64,000 nucleotides of DNA from Rubrivivax sp. A210 (GCF_904426505.1 NZ_CAJGBN010000056.1:1-64000), one strand, 5' to 3'; positions 35,823 through 44,875 are shown, counted from the stretch's first letter. Notes: generated by a model from the letters alone, not told the origin. Numbers and translations are program-made.

Positions 35823-36915
35823 GTCCGGCCCCCAGGGGCGGCAGCGGCAGCACCACGTCGCCGCACTGGGCGCGCTGGCGCAGCGCGTGGTCCATCACCA
35901 CCAGGGCCAGCATGGCCTCGGCGATGGGGGTGGCACGGATGCCCACGCAGGGGTCGTGGCGGCCGTGGGTCTCGACCACCGTGGGCGCGCCGGCGCGGTC
36001 GATCGAGGCCTTGGGCAGGCGGATCGAGCTGGTCGGCTTGATGGCGATGCGCACCACCAGTTCCTGCCCGGTGCTGATGCCGCCGAGCACGCCGCCGGCG
36101 TGGTTGCTGGCAAAGCCCGCGGGCATGAGCTCGTCGCCGTGCTCGCTGCCACGCTGGGCGACGACGCCGAAACCGCTGCCGATCTCGACACCCTTGACGG
36201 CATTGATGCCCATCATCGCATAGGCGATCTCGGCGTCGAGCTTGTCGAACAGCGGCTCGCCCAGGCCCGCCGGCACGCCGCGGGCGCGCACCTCGATGCG
36301 TGCCCCGACGCTGTCGCCGGCCTTGCGCAGCGCGTCCATCTGCGCCTCGAGTTGCGCGATCAGGCTGGCATTGGCGGCGAAGAAGGGGTTGTGCGGGATG
36401 TGCTCGGTGCCCTCGAAGGGGATCTCGGTCTCGCCCAGCGCGCTCATCCAGCCGATGAAGTGGGTGCCGTGCTTTTCGGCCAGCCACTTCTTGGCCACCG
36501 CGCCGGCGGCCACCATGGGCGCCGTCAGGCGCGCCGACGAACGGCCGCCGCCGCGCGGATCGCGCAGGCCGTACTTGCGCCAGTAGGTGTAGTCGGCGTG
36601 GCCGGGGCGAAAGGTGTCGAGCAGGTTGCCATAGTCCTTGCTGCGCTGGTCGGTGTTGCGGATCAGCAGGCAGATCGGCGTGCCGGTGGTCTGGCCCTCG
36701 TAGACGCCGGAGAGGATCTCCACCGCGTCGGGCTCGTTGCGCTGGGTGACGTGGCGGCTGGTACCGGGGCGGCGGCGGTCGAGATCGGGCTGGATGTCGG
36801 CCTCGGACAAGGCCATGCCGGGCGGGCAGCCGTCGATCACGCAGCCAATGGCCGGGCCGTGGCTTTCGCCGAAATTGGTGACGCGAAAGAGTTCGCCGAA
36901 GGTGGAGCCGGGCAT
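35815..36915 (-). CDS. aroC: Chorismate synthase
   Basis: AroC makes chorismate from 5-enolpyruvylshikimate-3-phosphate using reduced FMN, the last common step in aromatic amino acid synthesis. The 366-residue protein has all three signatures: TNFGESHGPAIGCVIDG near the start, GGRSSAR with flanking DPRGGGR, and the C-terminal GRHDPCVGIRATPIAEAM. The ATG at 36915 has no Shine-Dalgarno; TACAAT ends 6 bases before it, predicting a leaderless message. The MFS gene at its 3' end overlaps by about 8 bases. Confidence 0.97.
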   Translation of the reverse strand: MPGSTFGELFRVTNFGESHGPAIGCVIDGCPPGMALSEADIQPDLDRRRPGTSRHVTQRNEPDAVEILSGVYEGQTTGTPICLLIRNTDQRSKDYGNLLDTFRPGHADYTYWRKYGLRDPRGGGRSSARLTAPMVAAGAVAKKWLAEKHGTHFIGWMSALGETEIPFEGTEHIPHNPFFAANASLIAQLEAQMDALRKAGDSVGARIEVRARGVPAGLGEPLFDKLDAEIAYAMMGINAVKGVEIGSGFGVVAQRGSEHGDELMPAGFASNHAGGVLGGISTGQELVVRIAIKPTSSIRLPKASIDRAGAPTVVETHGRHDPCVGIRATPIAEAMLALVVMDHALRQRAQCGDVVLPLPPLGAGHP

Positions 36916-36921
36916 CGCGCC

Positions 36922-36927
36922 ATTGTA
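36922..36927 (-). promoter_or_regulatory. -10 box (TACAAT) 6 bases before aroC ATG
   Basis: The arrangement is TACAAT-GGCGCG-ATG, the best match among the leaderless-type promoters in the window. A GC-rich hairpin lies just upstream (around 36931-36951), between aroC and the CBS-domain gene. Confidence 0.5.
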
Positions 36928-36957
36928 GGCAGCGCCCGGCCAGGCCCGGCGCGGGGC

Positions 36958-37416
36958 TCAGGCGGCCGGTGTGGCCTTGCCTTCTTCGGGCCAGTCGCGG
37001 ATGTAGGCCTTGAGCATGCGGTTCTCGAAATCTTGCGCGTCGACCACGGTCTTGGCGACGTCGTAGAACGAGATCACGCCCATCAGCGTGCGCATGTCCA
37101 GCACCGGCATGTAGCGCGCATGGCGCAGCAGCATCATGCGGCGCACCTCGTCGATCTCGGTCTCGGGCGTACAGGTCAGCGGCGCATCGTCCATCACCGA
37201 GCGCACATGGCGGTCACCGACACTGCCGCCGTTGGTGACGATGGCGCCGATGGCCTCGCGGAAGGTGAGCATGCCCACCAGGTCGCCATGCTCCATCACC
37301 ACCAGTGAGCCGATGTCCAGCTCGGCCATCGTCGTCAGCGCGGCGGCCAGGGTCTGGTCGGGGTGTACGGTGAAGAGCGTGTTGCCCTTGACGCGCAGGA
37401 TGTCGGTGACTTTCAT
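36958..37416 (-). CDS. Tandem CBS-domain protein
   Basis: This 152-residue cytoplasmic protein is made of two CBS modules: VTDILRVKGNTLFTVHPDQTL to about 62, and SVMDDAPLTCTPETEID to about 130 (ARYMPVLDMRTLMGVISFYDVAK). CBS pairs commonly bind adenine nucleotides. No attached enzyme domain is present, so it probably acts as a free regulatory module. ATG 37416 fits the start of the first CBS module; the longer upstream reading has no homology. Confidence 0.88.
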   Translation of the reverse strand: MKVTDILRVKGNTLFTVHPDQTLAAALTTMAELDIGSLVVMEHGDLVGMLTFREAIGAIVTNGGSVGDRHVRSVMDDAPLTCTPETEIDEVRRMMLLRHARYMPVLDMRTLMGVISFYDVAKTVVDAQDFENRMLKAYIRDWPEEGKATPAA

Positions 37417-37451
37417 GGCTGGTCTCGAGCCGGGCAAAGGTGCGGCGGGCC

Positions 37452-37457
37452 AATATA
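37452..37457 (-). promoter_or_regulatory. Candidate -10 box (TATATT) of the CBS-domain gene
   Basis: TATATT in the context GGGCTATATTGGCC lies 35 bases before the ATG, in the divergent gap shared with the chemoreceptor gene. No good -35 is seen. Confidence 0.4.
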
Positions 37458-37577
37458 GCCCACATTGCCGGCCTGCCGGCGCCTCAAGGCGGCGACGCAG
37501 GCGCCGATATCGCGGTGTCGGTGCCCTTGCCGCGCGCTCTCCTGGCGGCCCCATCGACACGGGCAGGAGCCACGCCG

Positions 37578-39152
37578 ATGACCTTCTTTTCCACCTTCAA
37601 GGGCCGCATGGCCTTGCTGGTTGGCAGCCTGCTGCTGCTGACCGCCCTCGTCGGCGGCGTCGGCTGGATGTCGACCGCCTCGCTGGCCAGCCAGTGGGCC
37701 ACCTACCGCAGCGACGCCGGCGAGACCATGCACAGGCTGATCGACACGCAGGTCGACATCCTGCAGACGCGGCGCGGCGAAAAGGACATGCTGATCCGCT
37801 TCGACCGCCCCGACGCGGTGGCCAAGGGGCGCAAGCGCTGGGAAGAGAACGTCGCCAAGGTGGATGAGGGCCTGCGCGAGCTGGCGCAGCGCGCGCCCAC
37901 GCCCGAGCTGGCCGCGCGGTTCAAGGATGCGCTGGCCAGCTTCACCAAGTACCGCCAGGGCTTCGCGTCCGTCATCGAAGGCATCGAGAAGAAGGCCTAT
38001 GCCAGCACCGGCGAGGCCGACAAGGCGGCCAACCCCCACGCCGAGCACCTGCGCGCCGTCGAGCCCATGATCCAGGAGGCGCTGGCGCACACGATGGAGC
38101 GCGAGCAGGCGCTGGCCGCCCGCTTCGACGAAGTCACCGCACTGAGCCGCGGCGTGTTGATGGCAGCCTTGCCCATGGCCGTGCTGCTGGGCGCCCTGGG
38201 CGGCTGGCTGTTCATGCGCGCCGCGCTGCGCCCGGTGCACCAGGCCACAGCCATCCTGGAGCGCATCGCCGAGGGCGACCTGACGACCCGGGTCGACGTG
38301 CGCACCCACGACGAGTTCGGCCACATGCTGGAGGCGCTGGCAAAGATGGAGCACCAGCTCCACGCCACCGTGACCGCGGTACACGAGGGGGCAGCGGCCA
38401 TGGGCGTGGCCAGCGAAGAGCTGGCCCGCGGCAACCAGGATCTCAATACCCGCACCGAGCAGCAGGCGGCCAGCCTGCAGGAAACCGCCTCCAGCATGGA
38501 GCAGATGACGGCCACGCTGCGCCACAGCGCCGACAGCGCCCAGCAGGCGCGCTCGATGGGCGAGGCAGCGTCTTCCGTTGCCGAGCGCGGCGGCGAGGTG
38601 ATGCAGGGCGTGGTGGCGGTGATGGGCGAGATCAGCGGCAGCAGCCGGCGCATCGCCGACATCATCGGCACCATCGACGGCATCGCCTTCCAGACCAATA
38701 TCCTGGCCCTGAACGCGGCCGTCGAGGCGGCCCGGGCGGGCGAGCAGGGACGCGGCTTCGCGGTCGTCGCCACCGAAGTACGCAGCCTGGCCCAGCGCAG
38801 CGCCGTCGCGGCACGCGAGATCAAGGAGCTGATAGGCGCCAGCGTCGCCAAGGTCGACGACGGCGGCCGCATGGTCGACCAGGCCGGCCAGACCATGGGC
38901 GAGGTCGTGGCGCAGGTCAGGCGCGTCACCGAGCTGATCGCGGCCATCAGCAGTGCCGCCGCGGAGCAGAGCACCGGCATCGTGCAGGTCAATCAGGCGG
39001 TGAGCCAGCTCGACCAGATGACGCAGCAGAACGCCGCGCTTGTCGAGCAGAGCACGTCCGCCGCCGCCAGCCTGCGCCAGCAGGCCGAGCAACTGGACCG
39101 GTCGGTGAGCTTTTTCCAGCTGAGCGCAGCCGACGTGGCCCGGCGCGGCTGA
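37578..39152 (+). CDS. Methyl-accepting chemotaxis protein
   Basis: The 524-residue chemoreceptor has a membrane helix at about 12-31, a periplasmic four-helix-bundle-type domain (about 32-185), a second helix at about 190-212 and a HAMP domain (RPVHQATAILERIAEGDL). The signalling hairpin tip IDGIAFQTNILALNAAVEAARAGEQGRGFAVVATEVR is intact, so it should couple to CheA/CheW. No NWETF-like CheR tether is at the C-terminus (ends ADVARRG). AGGAGC precedes ATG 37578 by about 10 bases. The ligand is unknown. Confidence 0.95.
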   Translation: MTFFSTFKGRMALLVGSLLLLTALVGGVGWMSTASLASQWATYRSDAGETMHRLIDTQVDILQTRRGEKDMLIRFDRPDAVAKGRKRWEENVAKVDEGLRELAQRAPTPELAARFKDALASFTKYRQGFASVIEGIEKKAYASTGEADKAANPHAEHLRAVEPMIQEALAHTMEREQALAARFDEVTALSRGVLMAALPMAVLLGALGGWLFMRAALRPVHQATAILERIAEGDLTTRVDVRTHDEFGHMLEALAKMEHQLHATVTAVHEGAAAMGVASEELARGNQDLNTRTEQQAASLQETASSMEQMTATLRHSADSAQQARSMGEAASSVAERGGEVMQGVVAVMGEISGSSRRIADIIGTIDGIAFQTNILALNAAVEAARAGEQGRGFAVVATEVRSLAQRSAVAAREIKELIGASVAKVDDGGRMVDQAGQTMGEVVAQVRRVTELIAAISSAAAEQSTGIVQVNQAVSQLDQMTQQNAALVEQSTSAAASLRQQAEQLDRSVSFFQLSAADVARRG

Positions 39153-39190
39153 GTGCCTGTGAAGCCCTGAGATCGGCATCGGCCTTGGCC

Positions 39191-39196
39191 GACAAT
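39191..39196 (+). promoter_or_regulatory. Candidate -10 box (GACAAT) of the second sulfhydrylase gene
   Basis: GACAAT lies 32 bases before the ATG in the 76-bp gap after the chemoreceptor gene. No -35 was found at the right distance, so confidence is low. Confidence 0.3.
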
Positions 39197-39228
39197 CGGG
39201 GGCCTACAGGCCCACCCGAGACGCGCGC

Positions 39229-40539
39229 ATGGCTGGCTATTCAGACCCCGGTTTCGACACCCTGGCGCTGCACGCCGGCGCCGCGCCCGACCCGGCCACC
39301 GGCGCACGCGCCGTGCCCATCCACCTGAGCACGAGCTTCGTGTTCGAGAACAGCGAGCATGCCGCCAGCCTCTTCAACATGGAGCGCGCAGGCCATGTCT
39401 ACAGCCGCATCAGCAACCCCACCAATGCGGTGCTGGAAGAGCGCGTGGCGGCGCTCGAAGGCGGCTGCGGCGCGATAGCCACTGCCAGTGGCCAGGCGGC
39501 GCTGCACCTGGCCGTGGCCACGCTGGCCGGCGCCGGCAGCCACATCGTGGCCAGCAGCGCGCTCTACGGCGGCAGCCACAACCTGCTGAGCTACACGCTG
39601 GCGCGTTTCGGCATCGCCACCACCTTCGTCAAGCCGGCCGACGTGGACGGCTGGCGTGCCGCCATCCGCCCCGAGACCCGCCTCGTCTTCGGCGAGACCC
39701 TGGGCAACCCGGGCCTGGACGTGCTGGACATCCCCACCGTGGCCGCCATCGCCCATGAGGCCGGCCTGCCGCTGCTGGTGGACAGCACCTTCACCACGCC
39801 CTGGCTGATGAAGCCATTCGACCACGGCGCCGACCTCGTCTTCCACTCGGCGACCAAGTTCCTCTCCGGCCATGGCACGGTGATCGGTGGCGTGCTGGTC
39901 GACAGCGGCAGCTTCGACTGGGACGCGGCCCACGAGGCATCCGGCCGCTTCGCCGAGTTGAGCGCGCCCTATGGCGGCTTCCACGGCATGGTGTTCAGCG
40001 AGGAGAGCACGGTGGGCGCCTTCCTGCTGCGGGCGCGGCGCGAGGGCCTGCGCGACTTCGGCGCCTGCATGAGCCCGCACACGGCCTGGCTCATCCTGCA
40101 AGGCCTGGAGACGCTGCCGCTGCGCATGGCGCGGCACGTCGAGAACACGCGCAAGATCGTCGCCTTCCTGGCCGCCCACCCGCTGGTGGCCGGCGTCGGC
40201 TACCCGGAACTCGAAGGCCACGCCAGCCACGCGCTGGCCCAGCGGCTGCTGCCGCGCGGCTGCGGCTCGGTCTTCAGCTTCGACCTCAAGGGCTCGCGCC
40301 GCCAGGGCCAGGCCTTCATCGAATCGCTGCAGATCTTCTCCCACCTGGCCAACGTGGGCGACTGCCGCTCGCTCGTGATCCACCCCGCCAGCACCACGCA
40401 TTTCCGCATGGACGATGCGGCACTGGCCGCCGCCGGCATCGGCCCCGGCACCATCCGCCTCAGCATCGGCCTGGAAGACGCCGACGACCTCGTCGACGAT
40501 CTCAAGCGCGCCTTCAAGGCGGCGGAGAAGGCGCAATGA
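39229..40539 (+). CDS. O-acetylhomoserine/O-acetylserine sulfhydrylase family (second paralog)
   Basis: This 436-residue PLP enzyme belongs to the same Cys/Met-metabolism family as the protein at 14062, but diverges from it. It has YSRISNPTNAVLEERVAALE, SSALYGGSHNLL, LLVDSTFTTPWLMKPFDHGAD, the Schiff-base Lys210 in HSATKFLSGHG, and the C-terminal HPASTTHFRM. The substrate may be O-acetylhomoserine or a related ester; having two copies suggests different physiological roles. It overlaps the downstream hydrolase by ATGA (40536-40539). Confidence 0.88.
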   Translation: MAGYSDPGFDTLALHAGAAPDPATGARAVPIHLSTSFVFENSEHAASLFNMERAGHVYSRISNPTNAVLEERVAALEGGCGAIATASGQAALHLAVATLAGAGSHIVASSALYGGSHNLLSYTLARFGIATTFVKPADVDGWRAAIRPETRLVFGETLGNPGLDVLDIPTVAAIAHEAGLPLLVDSTFTTPWLMKPFDHGADLVFHSATKFLSGHGTVIGGVLVDSGSFDWDAAHEASGRFAELSAPYGGFHGMVFSEESTVGAFLLRARREGLRDFGACMSPHTAWLILQGLETLPLRMARHVENTRKIVAFLAAHPLVAGVGYPELEGHASHALAQRLLPRGCGSVFSFDLKGSRRQGQAFIESLQIFSHLANVGDCRSLVIHPASTTHFRMDDAALAAAGIGPGTIRLSIGLEDADDLVDDLKRAFKAAEKAQ

Positions 40540-41345
40540 AGCTCCAGGTCCAGGGCCATGCGGCCTACGCCTACACCGGCGGCCCCGCCTTCGACGCCAG
40601 CCGGCCCGGCGTGGTCTTCGTACACGGCGCGCTCAACGACCACAGCGTCTGGACCCTGCTGGCGCGCTGGCTGGCTCACCACGGCCATGCCGTGCTGGCC
40701 GTCGACCTGCCCGGCCACGGCCGCAGCGAGGGCCCGCCGCTGCCCGATGTCGAGGCCACGGCCGACTGGCTGCTGGCGCTGCTGGACGCCGCCGGCGTGG
40801 CCCAGGCGGCACTGGTGGGCCACAGCATGGGCTCGCTGATCGCGCTGGAAGCGGCGGCCAGGGCGCCGGCACGCATCACGCGCCTGGTGATGGTGGGCAG
40901 TGCCTACCCGATGAAGGTCAGCGAGGCGCTGCTGGCCACGGCGCGCGAGCAGCCGCTGCTGGCCATAGACCGCGTCAATGCCTTCTCGATGTCGACCTGG
41001 GCCTCCAAACCCTCCTACCCCGGCCCCGGCGCCTGGGTACACGGCGGCAACCGCGCGCTGATGCGGCGCATCCAGGCCCAGGCCACCCAGCGCCTGGGCC
41101 TCAACCTCTTCGCCCACGATTTCGCCGTCTGCGACCGCTATGCCGGCGGCCTGGAGGCCGCCGCCCGCGTGGCCTGCCCGGCATCACTGATCCTGGGCAG
41201 CCGCGACCAGATGACGCCGCCGCGCGCCGCCGCCGGGCTGGCCACGGCGCTGAAGGCCCGCGTGACAACCCTGGCCTGCGGCCATGCGCTGATGGCCGAG
41301 GCCCCCGACGCCACGCTGGCGGCCTTGCGCACGGCCCTGGGCTGA
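40536..41345 (+). CDS. Alpha/beta-fold hydrolase
   Basis: The 269-residue alpha/beta hydrolase has the oxyanion region VFVHGALNDHSVW, nucleophile elbow GHSMG (Ser97), acid residue in ILGSRDQMTPP and catalytic His in CGHALMAEAPD. The substrate is unknown (ester, thioester or amide are all possible). The start overlaps the sulfhydrylase stop by four bases, so the two proteins are probably made together and may act on related compounds. Confidence 0.9.
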   Translation: MKLQVQGHAAYAYTGGPAFDASRPGVVFVHGALNDHSVWTLLARWLAHHGHAVLAVDLPGHGRSEGPPLPDVEATADWLLALLDAAGVAQAALVGHSMGSLIALEAAARAPARITRLVMVGSAYPMKVSEALLATAREQPLLAIDRVNAFSMSTWASKPSYPGPGAWVHGGNRALMRRIQAQATQRLGLNLFAHDFAVCDRYAGGLEAAARVACPASLILGSRDQMTPPRAAAGLATALKARVTTLACGHALMAEAPDATLAALRTALG

Positions 41346-41351
41346 AGCCGG

Positions 41352-41369
41352 GCCGCGGCAGGACGCGGC
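41352..41369. terminator. Hairpin between convergent genes
   Basis: A perfect 6-bp GCCGCG/CGCGGC stem fills the 24-bp space between the hydrolase stop (41345) and the convergent YihY-family stop (41370). No T-run is present, so it is terminator-like only. Confidence 0.4.
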
Positions 41370-42611
41370 TCAGTTCCTCAGGGCCTGCGCCAGGCTCAGG
41401 CCGGCGGCGTGCGTGCCGAAGGCTGCGCTGGCGCCGCCCGGCGCGAGCAAGGTGCGTTCGACCAGCGGCGCGACCGGCGTGCGCTCGGGCTCGCAGATCA
41501 GCACCTGGCGCGCGCTGCCGCCTTCATCCAGTCGCGCCACCCAGTCGAGTTCGGCCAGCAGGTCGACCAGCGGCTCCAGCACCAGGGGGTCGACGCGCAG
41601 GCTCTCGGCCAGGGCCGGCAGGGTCAGGCCGCGCTGCGGCTGGTGGCGCGCGGTCTCCAGCGCGCGCAGCACCTGCAGCGCCAGCTCGAAACGCCAGCCT
41701 GGCGCCGACGGTGCGGCCGGCACCTGCATCAGCAGGCTGGGCGCATAGGCGGCGATCACCGCGCCCATCAGCACGATGACCCAGCCAAGGTAGATCCACA
41801 GCAGCAGGATGGGCACGGTGGCAAAGGCACCGTAGACGGCCGAGAAGGTGGGCACGGCGGCCACGTACCAGGCCAGGCCCTTCTTGGCGCCCTCGAAGGC
41901 CACGGCCACGAAGAACCCGCCAGCCCAGGCATGGGCCCAGCGCACCGTGGTGTTGGGCACGTAGTGGAAGAGCCCGGAGACGGCGGCGGCCAGCAGCAGG
42001 AACTGGATCGTCTCGAGCACCAGGCTGACGGCGCCGGGCAGGGCCGAGACCAGGCCCTTTGACGCCGAGACCGCGTAGGAGGTGAGCGTCAGGCTCAAGC
42101 CCAGGGCCAGCGGCCCCAGTGTCAGTGCCGCCCAGTAGACCAAGAGGCGCTGCGCCAGCGGGCGCACGCGGCGCACGCGCCAGATGCCATTGAGCGTGCG
42201 GTCTATGGTCAGCACCAGGGCCAGCGCGGTGGTCACCAGCATCACCAGGCCGGCCGTGCCCATGCCGCGCGCCTTGGCCGCGAACTGCGTCAGCGCCCGC
42301 ATCACCGGGCGGGCGATGTTGTCAGGCACCAGGTTTTGCAGGAAGTATTTCTCCAGCGCGCCTTCGAGACCGGAGAACATCGGAAAGGCGGTGAACACCG
42401 CCAGCATCACCGTCACCAGCGGCACCAGCGAGATCAGCGTGGTGAAGGTCAGGCTGCCGGCGGTGATGCCGAGACGATCTTCGCGGAAGCGCACGCGCAG
42501 CGTGTGCAGCGTGGCCACCCAGGGCCACACCTTGAGGGTCTGCAGCAGCGTCTGCAAGGCGGCGGCGCCGCGCTCGCCGAGGCCGCCGCCCGGGCGAGGG
42601 ACTGAGGTCAT
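41370..42611 (-). CDS. YihY/BrkB family inner-membrane protein
   Basis: The 413-residue protein has the family's six-helix core (LGITAGSLTFTTLISLVPLVTV, RTLNGIWRVRR, WAHAWAGGFFVAVAFEGAKKG, YGAFATVPILLLWIYLGWVIVLMGA) and an extra C-terminal region of about 110 residues that reads like a winged-helix domain (LTLPALAESLRVDPLVLEPLVDLLAELDWVARL). Earlier reports of RNase BN activity for this family were not upheld; its function is unknown. Its start is only 17 bases from the divergent DUF2069 gene, and CATCAT lies 6 bases before its ATG. Confidence 0.9.
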   Translation of the reverse strand: MTSVPRPGGGLGERGAAALQTLLQTLKVWPWVATLHTLRVRFREDRLGITAGSLTFTTLISLVPLVTVMLAVFTAFPMFSGLEGALEKYFLQNLVPDNIARPVMRALTQFAAKARGMGTAGLVMLVTTALALVLTIDRTLNGIWRVRRVRPLAQRLLVYWAALTLGPLALGLSLTLTSYAVSASKGLVSALPGAVSLVLETIQFLLLAAAVSGLFHYVPNTTVRWAHAWAGGFFVAVAFEGAKKGLAWYVAAVPTFSAVYGAFATVPILLLWIYLGWVIVLMGAVIAAYAPSLLMQVPAAPSAPGWRFELALQVLRALETARHQPQRGLTLPALAESLRVDPLVLEPLVDLLAELDWVARLDEGGSARQVLICEPERTPVAPLVERTLLAPGGASAAFGTHAAGLSLAQALRN

Positions 42612-42616
42612 CTGGC

Positions 42617-42623
42617 TATGATG
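42617..42623. promoter_or_regulatory. Overlapping divergent -10 boxes in a 17-bp intergenic region
   Basis: On the plus strand TATGAT (42617-42622) lies 6 bases before the DUF2069 ATG (42629). On the minus strand CATCAT (42623-42618) lies 6 bases before the YihY ATG (42611). The core is flanked by an inverted repeat (CTGGC/GCCAG). Both mRNAs would be leaderless and only one RNA polymerase could bind at a time. Confidence 0.45.
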
Positions 42624-42628
42624 CCAGC

Positions 42629-43006
42629 ATGAATGAAGCCAAGGCGCCCGACGCCATCGTCAGAAGTGCGCGCGCCGTGGTGCTGGCCGCCCTGCTGGGC
42701 CTGGTCGCGCTGGGCCTGGCCTGGGAACTGTGGCTGGCGCCCACCGGCCGCGGCACGCTGGCGCTCAAGGTGCTGCCGCTGCTGCCCTGCGTGGCCGGGC
42801 TGCTGCGCCACCGCATGTACACCTTTCGCTGGCTGAGCCTGCTAGTGTGGCTGTATGTGCTCGAAGGCCTGGTGCGCGCCACCAGCGAGGCCGGCCTGGG
42901 TCAAATCCTGGCACTGATCGAGGTCGCGCTGTGCCTGCTGATCTTCGGCGCCAGCGGCCTCTACATCCGCCGCCGCCAGCGTGCCGGCCGGGAGCTTGCC
43001 GCGTGA
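42629..43006 (+). CDS. DUF2069 membrane protein
   Basis: The 125-residue protein has four hydrophobic segments (about 15-33, 44-60, 67-79, 91-108; the last includes LALIEVALCLLIFGASGLYI) and a basic C-terminus (RRRQRAGREL). This pattern and RHRMYTFRWLSLLVWLYVLEGLVRA fit DUF2069, which is common in Proteobacteria and of unknown function. Its stop overlaps the next start as GTGA, so it is coupled to the FAD-linked dehydrogenase gene. Confidence 0.88.
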   Translation: MNEAKAPDAIVRSARAVVLAALLGLVALGLAWELWLAPTGRGTLALKVLPLLPCVAGLLRHRMYTFRWLSLLVWLYVLEGLVRATSEAGLGQILALIEVALCLLIFGASGLYIRRRQRAGRELAA

Positions 43007-44403
43007 CCTTGATTGCCGAACTGCGCGCCCTTGTCGGTGCGCCGCAGGTGCTGACCGAGGGCGACCTCACGGCCTGGGAACTGGACTGGCGGCGCCGCTG
43101 GCGCGGCAAGGCGCTGGCGGTCGTGCGGCCCGGCAGCACCGCGGAGGTGGCGGCCGTGGTGCGCGCCTGTGCCGCCCACGGCACGGCCATCGTGCCCCAG
43201 GGCGGCAACACCGGCCTCGTGGGCGGTGGCGTGCCCGATGCCAGTGGCCGCCAGGTGCTGTTGAGCCTGCAGCGCCTGAACCGGCTGCGCGCCATCGACG
43301 CGGCCAACCTGACCCTCACCGCCGAGGCTGGCTGCGTGCTGCAGGCGCTGCAGGAGGCGGCGCGCCAGCAGGGCCTGCTGTTGCCGCTGAGCCTGGCGGC
43401 CGAGGGCAGTTGCACCCTGGGCGGCAACCTGGCCACCAATGCCGGCGGCACCCAGGTGCTGCGCTGGGGCAATGCGCGCGAACTGTGCCTGGGGCTGGAG
43501 GTCGTCACCGCCAGCGGCGAGGTCTGGCAGTCGCTCACCGGCCTGCGCAAGGACAACACCGGCTACGACCTGCGCGACCTGTTCGTCGGCAGCGAGGGCA
43601 CGCTGGGCATCATCACCGCGGCGACGATGAAGCTGGCGCCGCTGCCGGCGGCCACGGCCACGGCGCTGGCGGCCTGCGAGACGCTTGACGGTGCGCTGGC
43701 GCTGCTGGCGCGCGCACGCCGCCGGCTTGGCGCCGGCCTCACCGGCTTCGAGGTGATGAACCGTTTCTCGCTGGAACTGGTGGCCAGGCACTTTCCGGCC
43801 CTGCCGCGGCCGCTGGCGCCGGCACCCTGGACCGTGCTGCTGGAGCACAGCGACACCGAAGGCGAGGAGCAGGCGCGTGCCCGCTTCGAGGCCTTGTTGG
43901 GCGAGGCACTGGAGGCCGGCGAAATCGCCGATGCGGCCGTGGCCGAGAGCCTGGCGCAATCGAAGGCGCTGTGGCAGTTGCGCGAATCCATCCCGCTGGC
44001 CCAGGCCGAAGAGGGCCAGAACATCAAGCACGACATCTCGCTGCCCGTGTCGGCCATCCCCGAGTTCGTGGCCGCCACCGACGCCGCGCTGGACCGCCGC
44101 TGGCCCGGCGTGCGCCTGGTCGACTTCGGCCACCTGGGCGACGGCAATCTGCACTACAACGTGCAGGCCCCTGCGGGGGCCGATGGCGCGGCCTTCCTGG
44201 CCGAGCAGGAGCATGCGGTCAACGAGATCGTCTACGACGCGGTGGCGGCGCGCGGCGGCTCCTTCTCGGCCGAGCACGGCGTCGGCGCGCTCAAGCGCGA
44301 AGAACTGGCGCTGCGCAAGTCGCCGGTGGCGCTGGCGATGATGCGCGCCATCAAGGCGGCGCTGGACCCTCAGGGCTTGTTCAACCCCGGGCGGATGCTT
44401 TAG
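43003..44403 (+). CDS. FAD-linked D-2-hydroxyacid dehydrogenase (D2HGDH/GlcD family)
   Basis: The 466-residue flavoprotein oxidises a 2-hydroxyacid such as D-2-hydroxyglutarate or D-lactate. It has the FAD PP-loop (VPQGGNTGLVGGGVPD), LGGNLATNAGGTQVLRWG, FVGSEGTLGIITAATMKLAPLP and the C-terminal metal/substrate motif GHLGDGNLHYN, followed by FSAEHGVGALKREEL. The start is GTG at 43003 with GGGAG 8 bases upstream; no nearer ATG keeps the N-terminus. The exact substrate cannot be decided from sequence. Confidence 0.92.
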   Translation: MTLIAELRALVGAPQVLTEGDLTAWELDWRRRWRGKALAVVRPGSTAEVAAVVRACAAHGTAIVPQGGNTGLVGGGVPDASGRQVLLSLQRLNRLRAIDAANLTLTAEAGCVLQALQEAARQQGLLLPLSLAAEGSCTLGGNLATNAGGTQVLRWGNARELCLGLEVVTASGEVWQSLTGLRKDNTGYDLRDLFVGSEGTLGIITAATMKLAPLPAATATALAACETLDGALALLARARRRLGAGLTGFEVMNRFSLELVARHFPALPRPLAPAPWTVLLEHSDTEGEEQARARFEALLGEALEAGEIADAAVAESLAQSKALWQLRESIPLAQAEEGQNIKHDISLPVSAIPEFVAATDAALDRRWPGVRLVDFGHLGDGNLHYNVQAPAGADGAAFLAEQEHAVNEIVYDAVAARGGSFSAEHGVGALKREELALRKSPVALAMMRAIKAALDPQGLFNPGRML

Positions 44404-44422
44404 GCCACGCCCTGCGGGGTGC

Positions 44423-44875
44423 CTACTGCACCGGGCCGTCGAGCCCGCGCGGCACCGGCACGGCCACCGTCTCTATGCCCTCGTCCTGCAGCTCGGCGCG
44501 CTGCTGCGGCGTGGCCTGGCCACGGATGCCGCGCTGGGGCTGTTCGCCGTAGTGGATGCGGCGCGCCTCTTCGGCAAAGCGCTCGCCCACGTCCTCGGTA
44601 TTGGCCATGAGCGTGCGCACGGTCTGCAGCCAGGCGGCCTGGAGGTCGGCGGCTCTTGGTGGGGCATGAGGTGCGGCCTGCGGCGCGGGTGCAGCGTCCT
44701 CGCGCGCACCCGAGAGGTTGAGGCGCGGTGCGCTGGGCATGCGGCTCACCACGCGGTCGGTACACAGCGGGCATTCGATGAGACCGCGGCCGTTCTGGTC
44801 CATGAAATCATCGTCGGAAGCAAACCAGCCTTCGAAGCCGTGGCCGTTGGCGCAGCGCAGGTCGAGCACCTTCAT
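44423..44875 (-). CDS. DUF1178 zinc-ribbon-like protein
   Basis: The 150-residue protein has the family pattern at the N-terminus: MKVLDLRCANGHGFEGWF (Cys and His ligands) and ECPLCTDRVVSRMPSAPRL (CxxC), suggesting a zinc ribbon. The conserved GERFAEEARRIHYGE helix follows, and the C-terminus holds RGIRGQATPQQRAELQDEGI. The function is unknown. Its ATG overlaps the NUDIX stop by four bases; the two genes trail the nuo operon, as is common in betaproteobacteria. Confidence 0.9.
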   Translation of the reverse strand: MKVLDLRCANGHGFEGWFASDDDFMDQNGRGLIECPLCTDRVVSRMPSAPRLNLSGAREDAAPAPQAAPHAPPRAADLQAAWLQTVRTLMANTEDVGERFAEEARRIHYGEQPQRGIRGQATPQQRAELQDEGIETVAVPVPRGLDGPVQ

